A DNA stretch of 64,000 nt from Zelopaecilomyces penicillatus. Its lineage: Eukaryota; Ascomycota; Sordariomycetes; Hypocreales; Pseudodiploosporaceae. A model generated the notes under the pieces. That model was not told the origin of the DNA. It did no database searches and saw only the letters and a list, made by a program, of their open reading frames with translations. Below, piece after piece: positions 48,721 through 63,750 of the stretch. The position numbers and the translations under genes are program-made. Numbering within the stretch: the stretch's first letter is position 1; the number at the start of each line of letters is the position of its first letter. The stretch lies in NCBI GenBank assembly GCA_005765155.1, contig VCCP01000006.1, positions 2,802,501 through 2,866,500 on the forward strand, in the 5' to 3' direction.

Positions 48721-51534
48721 TTATAATTATAGAAAATATTATTTATAATTATAAAGATTTATATAAAGTCTTTAATTAACTATTAGCTTTATATATCCAT
48801 ATTTTAGTATTAAAATTTTAATATAAGAGTATAAAAAGGAATAATATATTATAAATACACTTATATAAGGCTATATAATTAATTTACTTACTTTTATAAT
48901 AATAGATTAATTTATTTATTTCCTTTAATTATATAATAAGAATAATATTATTTAATTATTATAAAAGAGTTATTATTTCTTTTATTTATCTTTTTTATAT
49001 TCTTATTTATATAGTATGCTTTATTAATTATAAATATCTTATAAATACCCTTATAAATTAGCTATTTTATAAAGCAGCTATCTTAACCTTAAAGTATAAG
49101 GGAATTTAATAAATACTAGAATTAAGCCTTCTTATACTTTATTAAATTAATGGTAATTATATAATAATACTTATATTTAAATTTAAGGGTATTTTAAGCT
49201 TAAAATTCCTTATATTATATAATTAACTCTAAAAAGATTTAATATAATTTAAATCTTAGATTTAAAGGAATAGTTTTTATAAATCTTAAAGATTAAAATT
49301 AAATAAATTAATATATTAATATATCTTATAGTCATTAAAGGCTTTAAAAGCTATTATTAAATATAATATCTTTTTTTTTTAAATAGCTTTTTTATTTTAA
49401 TATATAATTAAATAAAATATCTATAAGATACAGTAAATTGAATTATAAAATTATAATTATATATATATTAAGATAAGGATTATATTTATAAAATAATTTA
49501 AGTATAATAAAATTCATATAAAATTAATTTAATAATATAAGATAAAACTTATATAGAAAATATATTAAAGAACTTTATCTTAATATTATTATTTTTTTTC
49601 TTATTATTCTTCATTATTATTTTCTATATATAATTATATTCTTTTTAATTAATTATATATATAATAGCTTTATTAAAATAAAAAAGATTATTATATTATA
49701 AAATTAAATAAGATTTAATATCTTTATATATAATCTTAATAAAGCTATTAATATATTAATTAAAGTTATAATATTAATTAATAAAATACTTAATTTATTA
49801 TTTATATTAAAATATATATTTATTATTAATATAGTTAAGAATACCTTTTTAATATTAGCTAAAGTAAAAGATTATCTATTTTTAAGTTTTATTAAAGTTA
49901 CTTTTTTTAAGTATATAAATAACCTTATTTTAAATAGATTTTATTTCTTTATAATTATATTTATTATTAATTAATAAAATAGATTAAGGTATTATTAAAC
50001 TCTATATATTAAGAATTTATAATTTATTTAATTTATTAAAGTTATTCTTTTATTATATTTTCATCTCTATATAAATATTAATAATAATATAAAAAATATA
50101 AAGCTATTATTATAAAAAAGGAAAAAACTTTATTAATATATTTTTTAATATTAATTTTTAATTTATAATAATAATATATAAAATAAGGATTTAAAGCTAG
50201 ATTTAAAAGGCTTATAATTATATATAAATCTAATTAAATCTCTTTTATTATTTATTATTAATAAAGGCTTAAATAAAATTTATAATAAACTTTTAATTAA
50301 TAATATTAATAATCTATATTAAATAAATTTTAAAGTAATTTATTTTATATATATTATTTATATTAAGAACCTTAAGGAAATATTTCTATATTATTTAATA
50401 TTAAAAATAATTCTAAAAAAATTAAATTAATTCTAAAGCTATTTATCTTAATAAATTATAAATAAATTTATTTATAAAGAAATTATATCTAGTATTATAT
50501 AATTATATAATTATTTAAACTTTAATAATAAAAGTTTTTTTAATTATTATAAATATCTTTAAATATAAGGAAGCTTTCTTAACTTAATTAATTAGATTTT
50601 ATATATAAAATTAAGCTTATCTTATATATAAATAAAGCTTTATATTAAATACGGTTTATTATAAGCTTTTATTATTCCTTCATATATTAATAATATAATA
50701 TATATATTAAAGGATTAAATAAATAATTATAATTATAATATTTATTAATAATTTATAGATTTATTTTTAATTAATTCTTTATAAATTAAGATTAAAATAA
50801 AATAAAAATTATATTTTTTAAAGAAAGTCTTTTATATATTTATACTTTTATTCTTTTCTTTTTTTTCTTTATTATAATAAAATATATATAAGGGTTAAAA
50901 TTTCTTATTTTTAATTTATATATATCTATTTATATCAGCTTTAATAAAAGCTATATTATTTTTAAGATAAAAGGCTTATAAATAAATAAAAAGCTTATTA
51001 ACTATATTAAATTAAAGGGAATTTAATAGATAAGGGACTTTATTAAGCTATAAGACCTTAGATTATAACTCTTCTATAATCTCTTATATAGCCTAGTATA
51101 AGGGTAATAAAAAAGACTCTTTTAATAATAAAAAAGCTTTTTTAATAGCTTTTATAAGGCTTCTTTTAAAAGCTTTAAAAAAGGATTTAATAAGATAAAA
51201 GATTTATTATTAAGTTATTAAAATAATTAAAAAAGAGATTATATTTTAATATTTTTAATATTTATAATAAATAATAATTAATAGAATAAAATAGAAAATA
51301 AAGGGTTATTATTATATTAAATTAAAGTTTAAAATAAGATTATTATAGCTTTAAAAAAAGATTTCTTTTTAAAGATTATATAAATATATTTATATAAATA
51401 TATTTATATTAAACTATTTCTTTTTATATCCTTATATTAAATTTTAATATTAAGGGATAGATATATCAAGCTAATAGCTAATTAATAGCTATATAAACCT
51501 TTATAACTATAAATAATACTTTATATAATTATAA
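48721..51534. mobile_element. TIR DNA-transposon-like element, copy C0 (about 2.8 kb)
   Basis: Terminal inverted repeats of about 48 bp, 48,721-48,768 and 51,487-51,534. They share TTATAATTATA at the outer end and differ by a handful of mostly C/T-type changes. The interior matches the copy at about 61,056-63,750 in the same orientation over several blocks, for example ATTAATAAAGGCTTAAATAA, AATAATCTATATTAAATAAA and the right-end TTAATATTAAGGGATAGATAT. Size and TIRs suggest a cut-and-paste transposon. No DDE transposase motif could be read through the RIP damage, so the superfamily is open. Confidence 0.65.
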
Positions 51535-53346
51535 ATAATAAGACTTTATAAAAGATATATTTATAATATACTCTTAAAAAATTTAATTTAAAAAGGCTTA
51601 TATTAAAGATAATCTTTATATAAATAAATAAAGATTTATAATTAAATCTAGATAATTATAATAATATAAAATAAATATATTTTTAATAATTATTTAATAT
51701 AATATTTTAATATAATATTTTAATTAATATATTTTAATATAATATTTTAATTAATATATTTTATATATTAATATTTTATATATTAATATTATATATATTA
51801 ATATTATTTGTATTAGATTTAAAAATTTTAAATTTATATTAAATCTATTAATATTATATATCTTATTAATAAAATAAATCTATAAATATCTTATTAAAAT
51901 CTAAAATATATTATTTTATTATTATTATTTATTAGGATTAATTATATTAATATTTATAAATTATTTGAATTTTAAATAAATATATAATAAAAATAACTTT
52001 AAATTATAATAATATTAATTATTTATATTAATAAATATTATTATTAATTAAAAGTTATTAAAATAAAATATTATTATTATATTATCTATTAAAATAAAAT
52101 ATATCTTAATAAATAATATAAAATTAAAAACTATATTTTTTTAAGGCTTATTTATAGATATTATAAATAGTTTAATATAATCTATATAAATAAATATTAA
52201 TAATAATAATATCATAATTCTTTTTAAAAAAATAAAGTATTATAAATAGATCAAATATATAAGGATTAAATATTATAAGATTTATAAATTAATTAAGAAT
52301 AATATAATAAAAATAATCTAAATCCTTGAAAAGAAAAACCTAATAAATTTAAATATTAAAATATTATTATAATGAATATATAAAAAATAAAAGATTATTA
52401 TAAAGCTTAATAAAAAGGAAATCTAATATTATATAATAATTATTATTCTTTTTCTTATAAGGTTTTAATAAAAATAATAGAAATAATATTATATTTTAAT
52501 TTTATATTAATCTAAATTAAAAAGGGATATTAAATCTCTTAATATAATTCAAATTATATAACTATTATATAAAGAAATTATTTGTATTTATTATATATCT
52601 TTAAAGATTAAATACTTATATTAATTAATTAAATTAATTATATTATATTTATAAACCTTTTTTTATAATAAAAATTAATAATTCTATTAATTTATTTAAA
52701 TCTATTATTTATTTTTAATTTTAATCTAATATTTTATAAATAATTTATTATTATTTATGGTATTTATCTTAATTATAAATATAAATAAAATAAATCTTAA
52801 TCTTATTAATATTAATAATTATAATATTAAAAGATTTTATTAATTTAATATAATTATAATTATTAAAATATGTTATTTATATATATTAATTAATAAAAAA
52901 GATTTTATTTAATATATAAATTATAAAAAATATAATTAAACCTATTAAATTAATTTCTTTTTAATTATTTATAATAATATTAATTAAATAATTTAAAAAT
53001 ATTAATACTTTTTTAAGATTCTTAATTAAGATAATTTATTTATTATTAATTATTATAATAAATAATTTATTTTAATTATAAAGTATTTTATTTTATATTA
53101 TAAATCTATTAATAATAAATAAATTAATATGATAATTAAGAATATATAAGATCTTTATTAATTAGATTTTTTTTATATAAAAAGATTCTTAAATTATAAT
53201 AATTAATATTATTCTTTTATTAATAATAATAATAATTTTATTTATATTTTTAATTAATAATAAAAATTAAAATATTTTATAATTATTAAATATATATCTA
53301 TTATAATAAATATATCTTAAGGCTTTATTATTTAGGATTTATTTTA

Positions 53347-53433
<87 letters not shown>
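53347..53433. repeat. (ATT)29 microsatellite
   Basis: Twenty-nine perfect ATT units. Confidence 0.95.
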
Positions 53434-53436
<3 letters not shown>

Positions 53437-53847
53437 ATAATATTTATATATTTTATTATAATGTATAATATAATTAATTAATTTAAGCTTTTTATTTATA
53501 TATTAATATCTTTTAATATCTTTTAATATTTTGATATATTTATTTAATTTTATAAAATAAATTAATATAGCTTTTAATATTATAATAAAAAGTATTATAA
53601 TTTATTAAATATAATAATTATAAGCCTTTTTATTAATAATTTAAATAAGATTTAAATTCTAATACTTATCTTTTTAGTAATATATATATTATAAATAATT
53701 ATTTTTTAATATTTAAATATTAAGCCTAGATTCTTTATAAATTAAAGCTTATAAAAATATTTTTAAATTAAATCTATTTTATTTATTTATTTAAATTTTT
53801 AAATACCTTTTATAAATATTTAATTATATAATTTAATATCCTTATAA

Positions 53848-54067
53848 TTATTATTAAATTATTATTAAATTATTATTAAATTATTATTAAATTATTATTA
53901 AATTATTATTAAATTATTATTAAATTATTATTAAATTATTATTAAATTATTATTAAATTATTATTAAATTATTATTAAATTATTATTAAATTATTATTAA
54001 ATTATTATTAAATTATTATTAAATTATTATTAAATTATTATTAAATTATTATTAAATTATTATTAAA
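53848..54067. repeat. Perfect satellite, 20 x 11 bp
   Basis: Twenty identical copies of TTATTATTAAA, 220 bp without a single change. A unit of 11 bp is about one helical turn, so the AAA tracts are phased and may confer intrinsic curvature. No coding role is possible. Confidence 0.95.
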
Positions 54068-55459
54068 TTATATAATAATTATAAAAAGATCATAGATTTT
54101 TTATAATTTATAATATTTTTAAAAAATAAAAAATATTTCTTTATTTATAATAATCCTTTTAATTAATTATTTATTAAAAAATAAACTTATTATAATAATA
54201 TCTAATAAATATTTATAATAATAATATTAATAATAAATATTATATTTAATTCTTCTTTTAATTAAATATTATTATTATATTTAATAATTTTTTTTAAATA
54301 TATTATTTAAGAAATTAATAATCTATTTTTATTAAATTATATTTATAAGATAATATTTTTATAATATAATATTTTTAGATCTTTTTAATTAAATAATTTT
54401 ATTATATAAGGTATTATTTTTATATAATGTTATTATAATTTTAATAATCTTAAAATTATTGTAATTATTTTTATATTTATTTATAATATTAAAAATAATA
54501 TATATTATAAATTATTATTTAAAATAATTTATTATATATATTATAATTATTATTATAATAATAATAATTATAATATATATTATTTTTATAATAAAGTTTT
54601 AACTTTAATAAATTATTTAATAATTATTTAAATAAATTAACTTTTAAATAAAGAAAAAAGATTTATTAAATAAAGAAAATTATTATATAAATATTTTAAT
54701 ATTATATTTATTAAATATTTTAAATTAATTATAATTATTATATTAAAATTTAAATAAATTATTAATAATCCTTAAATAATTAATTTAATTATATTATATA
54801 TATTAAAAATATTTATTATAATTATTATATTTTATTTTTTATAATTTTAAATAATTTTCTTTTTTTATAAATATTATTAATTTTATAAATTATAATTAAA
54901 AATTAATTAATATATAATCTTTATATATTTTAAAAAATATAATTAATAAAAAATATAGAATTAATAATATTATTTTTAGATATTTTATATAAAATATTAG
55001 ATATTTAATATTAATTTTTATAAATATTAATAATAATTTTTATTTTTAATTAAGAATATTAATTTAAATTAAAATCTTTATTAATAATTTTATTAATTTA
55101 AAATATAATTATTATTTTTTAATAATTCTAATATTTTCAATTATTTTAATTTATATTTAATTTATTTTATTAATCTTTAATTAAGATTTATTATTAGATT
55201 TATTAATTTTTTTAAGGCTTTTTTTTTAAATAAAAGAATTATTAATCTTATTCTTAAAATTATTCTCTAAAAAAAGAATATAATAATATTATTTTTAATT
55301 TATAATTCTTAAGATATAATATTATATTAATTTATATTAATTTATTAAGATTAATATTATTTTATATAAATAATATTAATTATCTTTTTAATAATATTAT
55401 AATTTTATTTATAAATCTTTTAAAATTATATTATTATATTAATTATTTATTATTTTTAT

Positions 55460-56343
55460 AAGTTATCTTAAGATAGATAAGGCTAGATTAATAATAAATA
55501 TTATTATTTATAATAATTAAGATCTATATTATATTAAGCTATCCTTTAACCTATAAGCTAGTTTTATATTATTATCCTATAATATTAAAATTCTAGTTTA
55601 AAAATATAAAAGAAAAAAATATAAATAAAATTATATATTATATAAAATTATATAATTAAATTAAAATAATTAATGTATTTAGAAAACATATTTTTATTAA
55701 TACTATTAAAATAATATATTTTGAATAAATAATTAATTAATTTAATAATCTAATTAAATTAATTTATTTAATTTATTTAATTTTATTATAGAAATAATAT
55801 TGTTATATTAGATTATAGATCTTATTTCTTTTATTTAATATTATTATAATATAATTTATATAATATTCTTAATTAATCTAGATCTTTTAATAAATATTCC
55901 TTTAATTTATTTATTTTATAAAGAAACTATCTTAATTTTGGTTCATATAAAAGTATAATAAATACGAGAATTAAATCTTCTTATATTATATTATATAAAG
56001 AGTAGCTATATTAAAGCAGAAATACTTAAATTTAAAGGGATTTTAAGCTTATAATTCCTAAAGCTATAAGACTAGCTATAAAAAGATTTAATTTAATTTA
56101 AATCTTAGATTTTAAAAAAAAAGATTTTAAAAAAAAAGATTTTAAAAAAAAAGATTTTAAAAAAAAAGATTTTAAAAAAAAAGATTTTTAAAAATCTTAA
56201 ATAAAAATCTTAAATATAAATATATATATAAAAGTATAAAAAAGAATATCTTTATAATATTAAAAGCTTTTTAAATTATTATTATTAATAATAATCCTAT
56301 TTTATTAATAATATATTTAAGAAAATATATTATTAAAGGAGAT
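55460..56343. mobile_element. Truncated TIR element, copy C2
   Basis: Matches the left third of the element at 61,056-63,750 in the same orientation. Examples are ATTCTTAATTAATCTAGATC near 55,865 and TTTAATTTAAATCTTAGATTT near 56,092. The match runs to ATATTATTAAAGGAGAT, where a TRIM-like element begins and the homology stops. Its right two thirds are missing. A 5 x 15-bp tandem lies at 56,108-56,182. Confidence 0.6.
56108..56182. repeat. Tandem repeat, 5 x 15 bp
   Basis: Five copies of GATTTTAAAAAAAAA. The other two copies of this TIR element have only one or two such units at the same place, so the array expanded here. Confidence 0.85.
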
Positions 56344-56735
56344 TATAAAGCTATCTAAAGGCCTATAACCTAACCTAATAAACTAAAAGATCTAATAATA
56401 ATAGCTTTAAGTGCTATACTAGGCCTTATAATAGCTTATATAGCCTATCTTAGCAGAATAGTATTATAACTATCCTCCCTTCCTAGGTAATTCAATTATA
56501 AAACACTAGATCTTCTTTTTAGCTTTCTTAAACTTAAAATCACCACTTCTCTGCTAATATAGACCCTTAAGATTTTAAAGAGCCTTATAAGCTAGCCTAA
56601 CCTATATACAGTTTAAACTTATAACCTTTCAGATAGACCAAGCCTATCTCTAGCCCCTTTCAATTAACCCTATATATTAGGCTTATCTAACCCATTTAAA
56701 GCTATTATAGCCTATCTTAATAGAATAGTATTATA
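56344..56735 (-). mobile_element. Rearranged TRIM-like element, second copy (inverted)
   Basis: Reverse-strand copy of the 44,747-45,242 element. Its 3' LTR is complete (56,344-56,468, 125 bp). The interior is present with the polypurine tract and a more degraded tRNA-like segment. The 5' LTR is cut to about 30 bp because most of it is deleted between two GCTATA-type sequences. Flanking 5-mers (GAGAT and TAAAG) do not match. The flanks belong to two different transposons, a TIR element on the left and Gypsy on the right. Confidence 0.8.
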
Positions 56736-59640
56736 TAAAGATACTTTTTAAAATACCTACTTAAAATACTAAAAAGCTTATCTTTTATTATTATTTAAGG
56801 ATATATTCTCTGGCTTTTTTCTATTAATATTATTTTAAAATAATATATTTAATAATATAATAATACTTAAATATTTATAAGTAAATCTATAATAAAAATT
56901 ATAGAATCCTAGGAAAATCTATATATCTTTATATATTTTTAATTATTTTTATTCTAAAATTTTTTTTTTTTTAGATTTATTAATATTCCTTTTATAAAAA
57001 AGAATTATCTTAAAAATTTTTATCTTTTCTTAATAAAAATAGTATTTTTTAGGATTTATATAAAATTATATAATCCTTAGCCTTTATAAAACTTATTTTA
57101 TATATAAGATATATTTTTTATAGATTTTAAAAAAAAATTTATTAAGATATATAATATAAATAATATTAAATAATTCTTTTAAAGCTTTATATATATAATA
57201 TTAAAATATTATAAATATATTAATTAATCTAAAAGATATTATTAAGTATTTATAATAATTATATTAAATATAAAAAATTATTTTTTATTTATTACCCTTT
57301 TTAATTTAAATTTAATAATATATCTTTAATATTAATTTTTATAAAATATTCTATTCCTATAATATAATTAAAAATCTTAAAAATAAAAAATAAAATATAA
57401 TAATTCTTATTTATTATTTTATTAAGATCTTAATAATCTATATATAAGTATAGATCTTTATTCTTTTTTAGAATAAATAGAATTAATACTTTTATAAAGT
57501 TTTTAAAAAGTATATTTTATTTAATTTAATATTCTTTTTAAGGTATTATTATAATTCTTTTAATTCTTTTTATAAAAGAGAATAGATTATTTTATAAGAA
57601 GATAATATATCTAATAATAGATTAATTATATAATCTATTTCTTTATATATTAATAAAATATTAGTATTTTTATATATAAATATATTTAAAAAAAATTATA
57701 ATTTTAAAGGTAAATCTATAGTATTTTATATATTATTTAATATCTCTTTTTCTTTTAAAAAGATAGATTTATTTAAATATATAATTATAAAAATAATAGT
57801 TTTATTTTTATAAACTTTTATAAATTTATATAATTAAAGGATTTTAATAGTATTTTAATTTTATTTAAATTATTATATATTATTATAAATACTTAAATAA
57901 ATATAATATTTAATTAATATAATTATATTAAATAAAATAAGGTTTTTTTTCTTTCTTAAATTATAATTAATATTAATATATATAATTATAAAATATTTAA
58001 TAATATCCCTTAAACTAATAATAATTATTAATACTTTTTAAATATTATAGATTTTAATCCTTATTTTATTTATAATTTATAATTTAATTAATATTAAAGG
58101 TAATTATTTTAATTAATTTTTCTTTATAAATTTTTTATTTATTAAATTAATTTTAGATTCTATATTAAGATTTATATATATTTTAATATAGTTTTATCTT
58201 TTAATTATTATTCTTTTTTTATATTATTTTTAATAGGTTTTAATAATTTAATTTTCTTTTTTTTTATTCAAGTATATATTTATTAAATAATTATTAACTT
58301 TATAAATATAATATATTATTTTTATAAAGCTTTTATTTTATTTTTATTTTTTATAATCTTTTATTAAGAATCCTTAATCTTTATTATAAAATAGATATAA
58401 ATAATTATTTTTATAATTTAAAGATATTTATAATTTAATTATATTTTATTTTTTAATTAATTATTTTTTAATTAATTTTATTTTATTTTATTAAATTAAA
58501 GTATTTTTTTATATTTAATTTAAAATATTTATTTAAAATAATTTTATTATTATTTATCTTTTATTTTTATATATCTTTTATTTAATATTAATTTATAAGA
58601 TATATTAAATTAAGATAATTTATTATATATTTATTATTTATTTATAGATTAATCTATATTATTAAAAAAAGTTTTATAAAAAAATATATTATTTATTATA
58701 TAAGATCTAGCTTAAGATAAGGTTTATAATATAATATAGTATTTCATTATTTATTTAAAGTATTTTTAGAATTTTATTTTAATTTATAAAATTTATAATA
58801 GAATTCCTATAAATAATTCTTTTATTTTAATAATAAGATATTTATTTATTTTAAAAAATAATCCTAATTTAATATTATATTAATAGATTATTAATCTAGA
58901 TTTATTAATTAAATTATTTATTAGTTTTTTATTAATTATCTATTTAATTAACTAATAATTAAAAGAATCTTATTTTTATTATTTTTATAGATTTTTAGTT
59001 TTTTTTAATAGCCTTTTTTAGATTAATTAATTAATTAATCTTATTTTTTAAGATTTCTTAGAAAATTAATTTAATAAATATATTAATTTTATTAAAGTAT
59101 TAATATCCTTTTATATAGATATTATAGGTATTTATAAAATATTATTATTTTATAATAATATATATTATTTTATAAATTATTATTATATATAGATTAATTA
59201 TTCTTAGGCTTATATAAATTTATTAATTATATTAAATTAGTTTTTTATTTTTATTAATTTATTTTTAAAATCTATATAATTTAATTATTTTTTAATAAAT
59301 TTCGAAATAGGTATTATATATCTTTTTATAATTAGGGTTTTTTTTGGTTTTTATAATTAGATTATTTTATTTATAGGCTTTAATAAAATACCTTTAAGTA
59401 GATTTAATAATAATTTATATCCTTGCTTTATATTTCTTTTTAAAATTATTATAAATCCTAGATATTTATAAAAAGAAATATAAGAATTATAAAAAGATTT
59501 TAATTTAGGATTTATATTAAATAAATAAGAATTAATAATTTTAATAATTATATTAATCTTAAAGGTTATATTTATTTCTATATATTTTAGATAAATAGCC
59601 TATAATATTATAAATAAAGATTATAATTATATATTATAAT
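56736..59640 (-). mobile_element. Partial Gypsy element, inverted copy of element A
   Basis: Its reverse complement matches 34,775-36,570, from inside the 5' LTR through the reverse transcriptase (YLNK-type motif C near 57,140) to ATATCTTTA, where the TRIM copy interrupts it. The LTR's first 25 bp and everything 3' of the break are absent. Divergence from element A is mainly transitions. Confidence 0.75.
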
Positions 59641-61055
59641 TCTAGGAATTTCTTAATTATATAATAATAATAATCTTAATTATATTTAATTTATTATTTT
59701 CTTTATATTATAATTATTATTATATTAAATAAATATATATAATCTATATAATAAAATTAATAATTATTATATAAAAAGATTTATATAAAATTATTATTAA
59801 TAATAATTCTTTTAATGATTTTATATAATTAAGTAAATTTTTTAAATAAATTTTATAATAGGATATTTATTATTTAATTTAATTTATTATTTAATAAAAT
59901 ATTAAATCTTTTAATATTATATTTATTTTATATAATTCTATATAAATGTTTTAATTATAGGCTTTTATTACTATTATTATTATATAATTTTATAAAATAT
60001 ATAGCTTTATTATATTATTTAATTTAAATTAATATAATTATTTATTATTTATTATAAAAAATAATTTAATATTAATTTCTTTTTTTAGTTTTTATAATTT
60101 AATACTTTATTTATATTAATAATTTTATAATTTTTAATATATTTATTTATAAAATTTTATTTTCAATTTATTATTAATTAATATTATTATTATTAAATAA
60201 TATTTTTTTTTTAATATTATTAAATTTATTTATTAAACTTTCTTTTAATATATATTTTTACCTTTTTATAATATTTATTATTTATAATTAAAAGTTATAA
60301 TAATATATTAATTTTTTTTTTAAGATATAATAAATATCTATTTTATATTAATTTTAATAAATAAATATTATTATTAATTAATAATTTCTTTTAATTAAAT
60401 TTAATATTATTATAATTAATTATTTTTTATATTATTATATAATTTATCAATATTATTATTTATTTATTTAATAATTAAATTATTATTTTTAGTTTTTAAT
60501 AAAATTATATAAAATATTTAATCTTAAATTTAATTAATTTATATTTTATTTTAGATTTTATTAATAATTTATTTAAAAATATAATTAATTATATTTAATT
60601 GATTAATATTTTTATAATATTTTATATATTATTTTTAAAATAAAATATATAAAGATTTATATTTTAATTATTTATATTAAATTTAAAAAAATTAATTTTA
60701 TTAAATTATAATAATATAATATTATTTTATTTATTAAATAATTTTAAAATATTTTAAAATATTTATTTTTAATTTTATTAATTAAAAAATAAATTATTTT
60801 AAAACTTTTATATATTTATTAATCCTTATAATAATTTAGTTTTTTTTTAATTTTAATAATTTTATATTTATTTAAAATCTAAAAATAAATTATTTTAAAA
60901 AGATAATTATTCTTAATTAAATTTCTAAATTAATTAATATTATATAAGATATTTCTAATCCTTATAAATTAATATAATTATCTTATCTTTATATTTACTA
61001 TATATTAATAATTAATAGAATAATATTAATGTATTTAATATTAATATATATTTTT
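59641..61055. mobile_element. Repeat family E, left part of interrupted copy
   Basis: From about 60,590 it matches 42,645-43,447 in the same orientation, with an internal deletion. The match continues at 63,750 beyond the inserted TIR element. The first 900 bp are AT-rich and not clearly assignable. Confidence 0.5.
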
Positions 61056-63750
61056 AAGTCTTATTATATATATATCTCTCTTTTATTATTTATATATATA
61101 ATAATCTATATTATCTATTAATTTCTAAGCTAGCTTTATATATTTATCTTTTAATATTAAATTATAATCTAAAAGTATAATAATAAATGATATAAGGAAA
61201 AAGCCTTTTTCTAAATCTATATAATTATCTTATTTAAAATTATAGAGATTAATTTCTATATTTTTATTAATTCTATTAAAAGTATAATACTTTAATTAAT
61301 TCATTAACTAATCTATTAATCTGATTAAATTAATTTATTAAATTCTTTAAGCTATATAATAAGAATACTATTATTATATTATATTATAGACCCCATTTCC
61401 CTTACTTATTATTTTTATAATATAGTTTATATAATATTTCTAATTAATCTAGATCTTTTAATAAATATTCCTCTAGATTAATTATATTATAAAAAAATTA
61501 TCTTAATTTTAGTTTATATAAGAGTATAATAAATACTAGAATTAAATCTTCTAATATTATATTATATAAAGGATAGCTATATTAATATAGCTTTATTTAA
61601 ATTCAAAAGGATTTTAAGTTTATAATTCCTTCAGATATATAATTCATTATAAAGAGATTTAATATAATTTAAATCTTAGATTTAAAAAAGAGATTATTAA
61701 AGATTCTAAAAAAAGAATTAGATATAAATATATATAAATTTATTAAAAGGAATATCTTAATTATATTAAGGGCTTTTTAAGTTATTATTAAAGATAATAA
61801 TTATCCTTTATTAATAATATATTTCATAAAATATATTATTAAAGAAAATATTTATAAGGGAATATAAATTATTATATAAAAGGATAGCTTTATATATATT
61901 AGGTTAAGGGTTCCTTTTATATAGATATAAGTATATAATAAAGCTTTTAAAATAATAATTTAATTATAAAAAAAGAAATTTATAAAAAAAGTATATTTAA
62001 TTATTTTATATTTATATTATTATTCTTTTTTTAGATATTTATAATAATAATATTTTAAATATAATTAATAAAATACTTTATTTATTATATATATTAAGGT
62101 ATATATTTAATATTAATATATTATAGAATATATTATTAATATTAATTAAAGTGATTTAATATTTACCTTTAAGCCTTATAAAAATCTACTTTTTTTATTA
62201 CATAAATAATCTTTATTTAGATAGCCTTTATATTATTATAGCTATATTTAATATTATTTAAAGGTATTAAGCTTTATATATTATTAAAATCTAGCTTATT
62301 TAATTTATTAAGGCTTTCTTATTAATATAAGATAATTTTTATATAAATATTTATATTAATATAATAAATATAAAGCTATTATTATATTAAAAGAAAATAA
62401 ATAATAAGTATATTTTTTAATATAATTTTTTTATTTATAATAATAATAAAAAGGGTAATAGTTTTAAGCTAGGATTAAAGGGCTTAAAGTTATATATAAA
62501 TCTATTTAAATCCTTTTTATTATTTAATATTAATAAAGGCTTAAATAAAATATATGATTAATTTCTAATCTATAATATTAATAATCTATATTAAATAAAG
62601 ATTAAAGTAATTAATTTTATATATATTATTTATATCCAAAACCTTAGGAAAATACTTTTATATCTTTTAATATTAAGGATAAATTTAAAACATTAATTTA
62701 ATTCTAGGGTTATTTATTATAAATATATAAGGATAGTCTTTTTCTTATAGAATTTATGTCTATTATTAGATTAATAAAAGGCTATTTAAAGATTAGATTT
62801 AAAGCTTTTAATAATTATTATAGATATCTTCAAAGATAAAAGAACTCTATAAATTATATAAGATTACATTTTTATATAAAATTAAATCTATCTTATATAA
62901 TACTAAAGCCTTATATTAAATAAGGCTAGATATAAGCTTTCTTTATTCTTTTATATATTAATAATATATTATATAAGCTAAGGGATTTAAAGAAGAAGAA
63001 TAATTATAAAAATTAATAATAACTTTATAAATCTATTTTTAATTAAATTCTTTTTTTATTAAAGCTATAATAAAAATCAGATAATTATATTTTTTAATAA
63101 TAGTTTTTTATAAATCTTTAATTATATTAAGCTATATTATTTCTTAATTATAAATAATTATATAAAAAGTATAAATCTTTTAGCCTTAAACCTATATTAA
63201 TTTACTATTTATTGATTTTATAATAGTATTATTATTCTCTAAATAAAGAGATTATATAAATTTAAATAAATCTTTAAATATATTAAATTTAAGGGAATCT
63301 AATAAAATAGGGATAAAAATAATTAACTCTAGCTAAAGATCTATATTAAAGCTTTATTATAAAAATTAATATAAAGGCTTATTAAAGGCTTAGTATAAAG
63401 GTAGTTTAGAAGGTAATTATAAGGGCTTTAAAATATTATTTTTATAATTATAATACTAGTAATAGATCTAAGAGTATAAATTAATATTATTAATAGAATT
63501 TATTATAAAAACTAGGTATAATTATTATTATTATAAAGTTATTATTAGCTTTAAAGAGAATTTTTATTTAAGCTATTTATTTAATTATTATATAGGTGTA
63601 TTTCCCTTATATTATTTATTATTATACCCTTATACTAAAATTTAATATTAAAGGATAGGTATATTAAGCCAGTATAAAACTATAGTTAGTATAGACTTTT
63701 ATATATATAAATAATAAAAGGTATATATATATATATAATAATATTTATAT
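61056..63750. mobile_element. TIR DNA-transposon-like element, copy C1, nested in family E
   Basis: Inverted repeats of about 50 bp. The core CTTTTATTATTTATATATATA is at 61,080-61,100 and its complement ends at 63,720. The interior is homologous to 48,721-51,534 and its left third to 55,460-56,343. The flanks on both sides join into a continuous sequence that exists uninterrupted at 43,440-43,460, which demonstrates insertion. The exact target duplication is blurred by T-runs. The transposase is not legible. Confidence 0.7.

Larger units (their letters stand above)
51535..55459. other. AT-rich decayed DNA with two large simple arrays
   Basis: About 3.9 kb of RIP-like sequence containing an (ATT)29 run and a 20-copy 11-bp satellite (listed separately). 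I see no gene or recognisable transposon domain. Confidence 0.55.
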
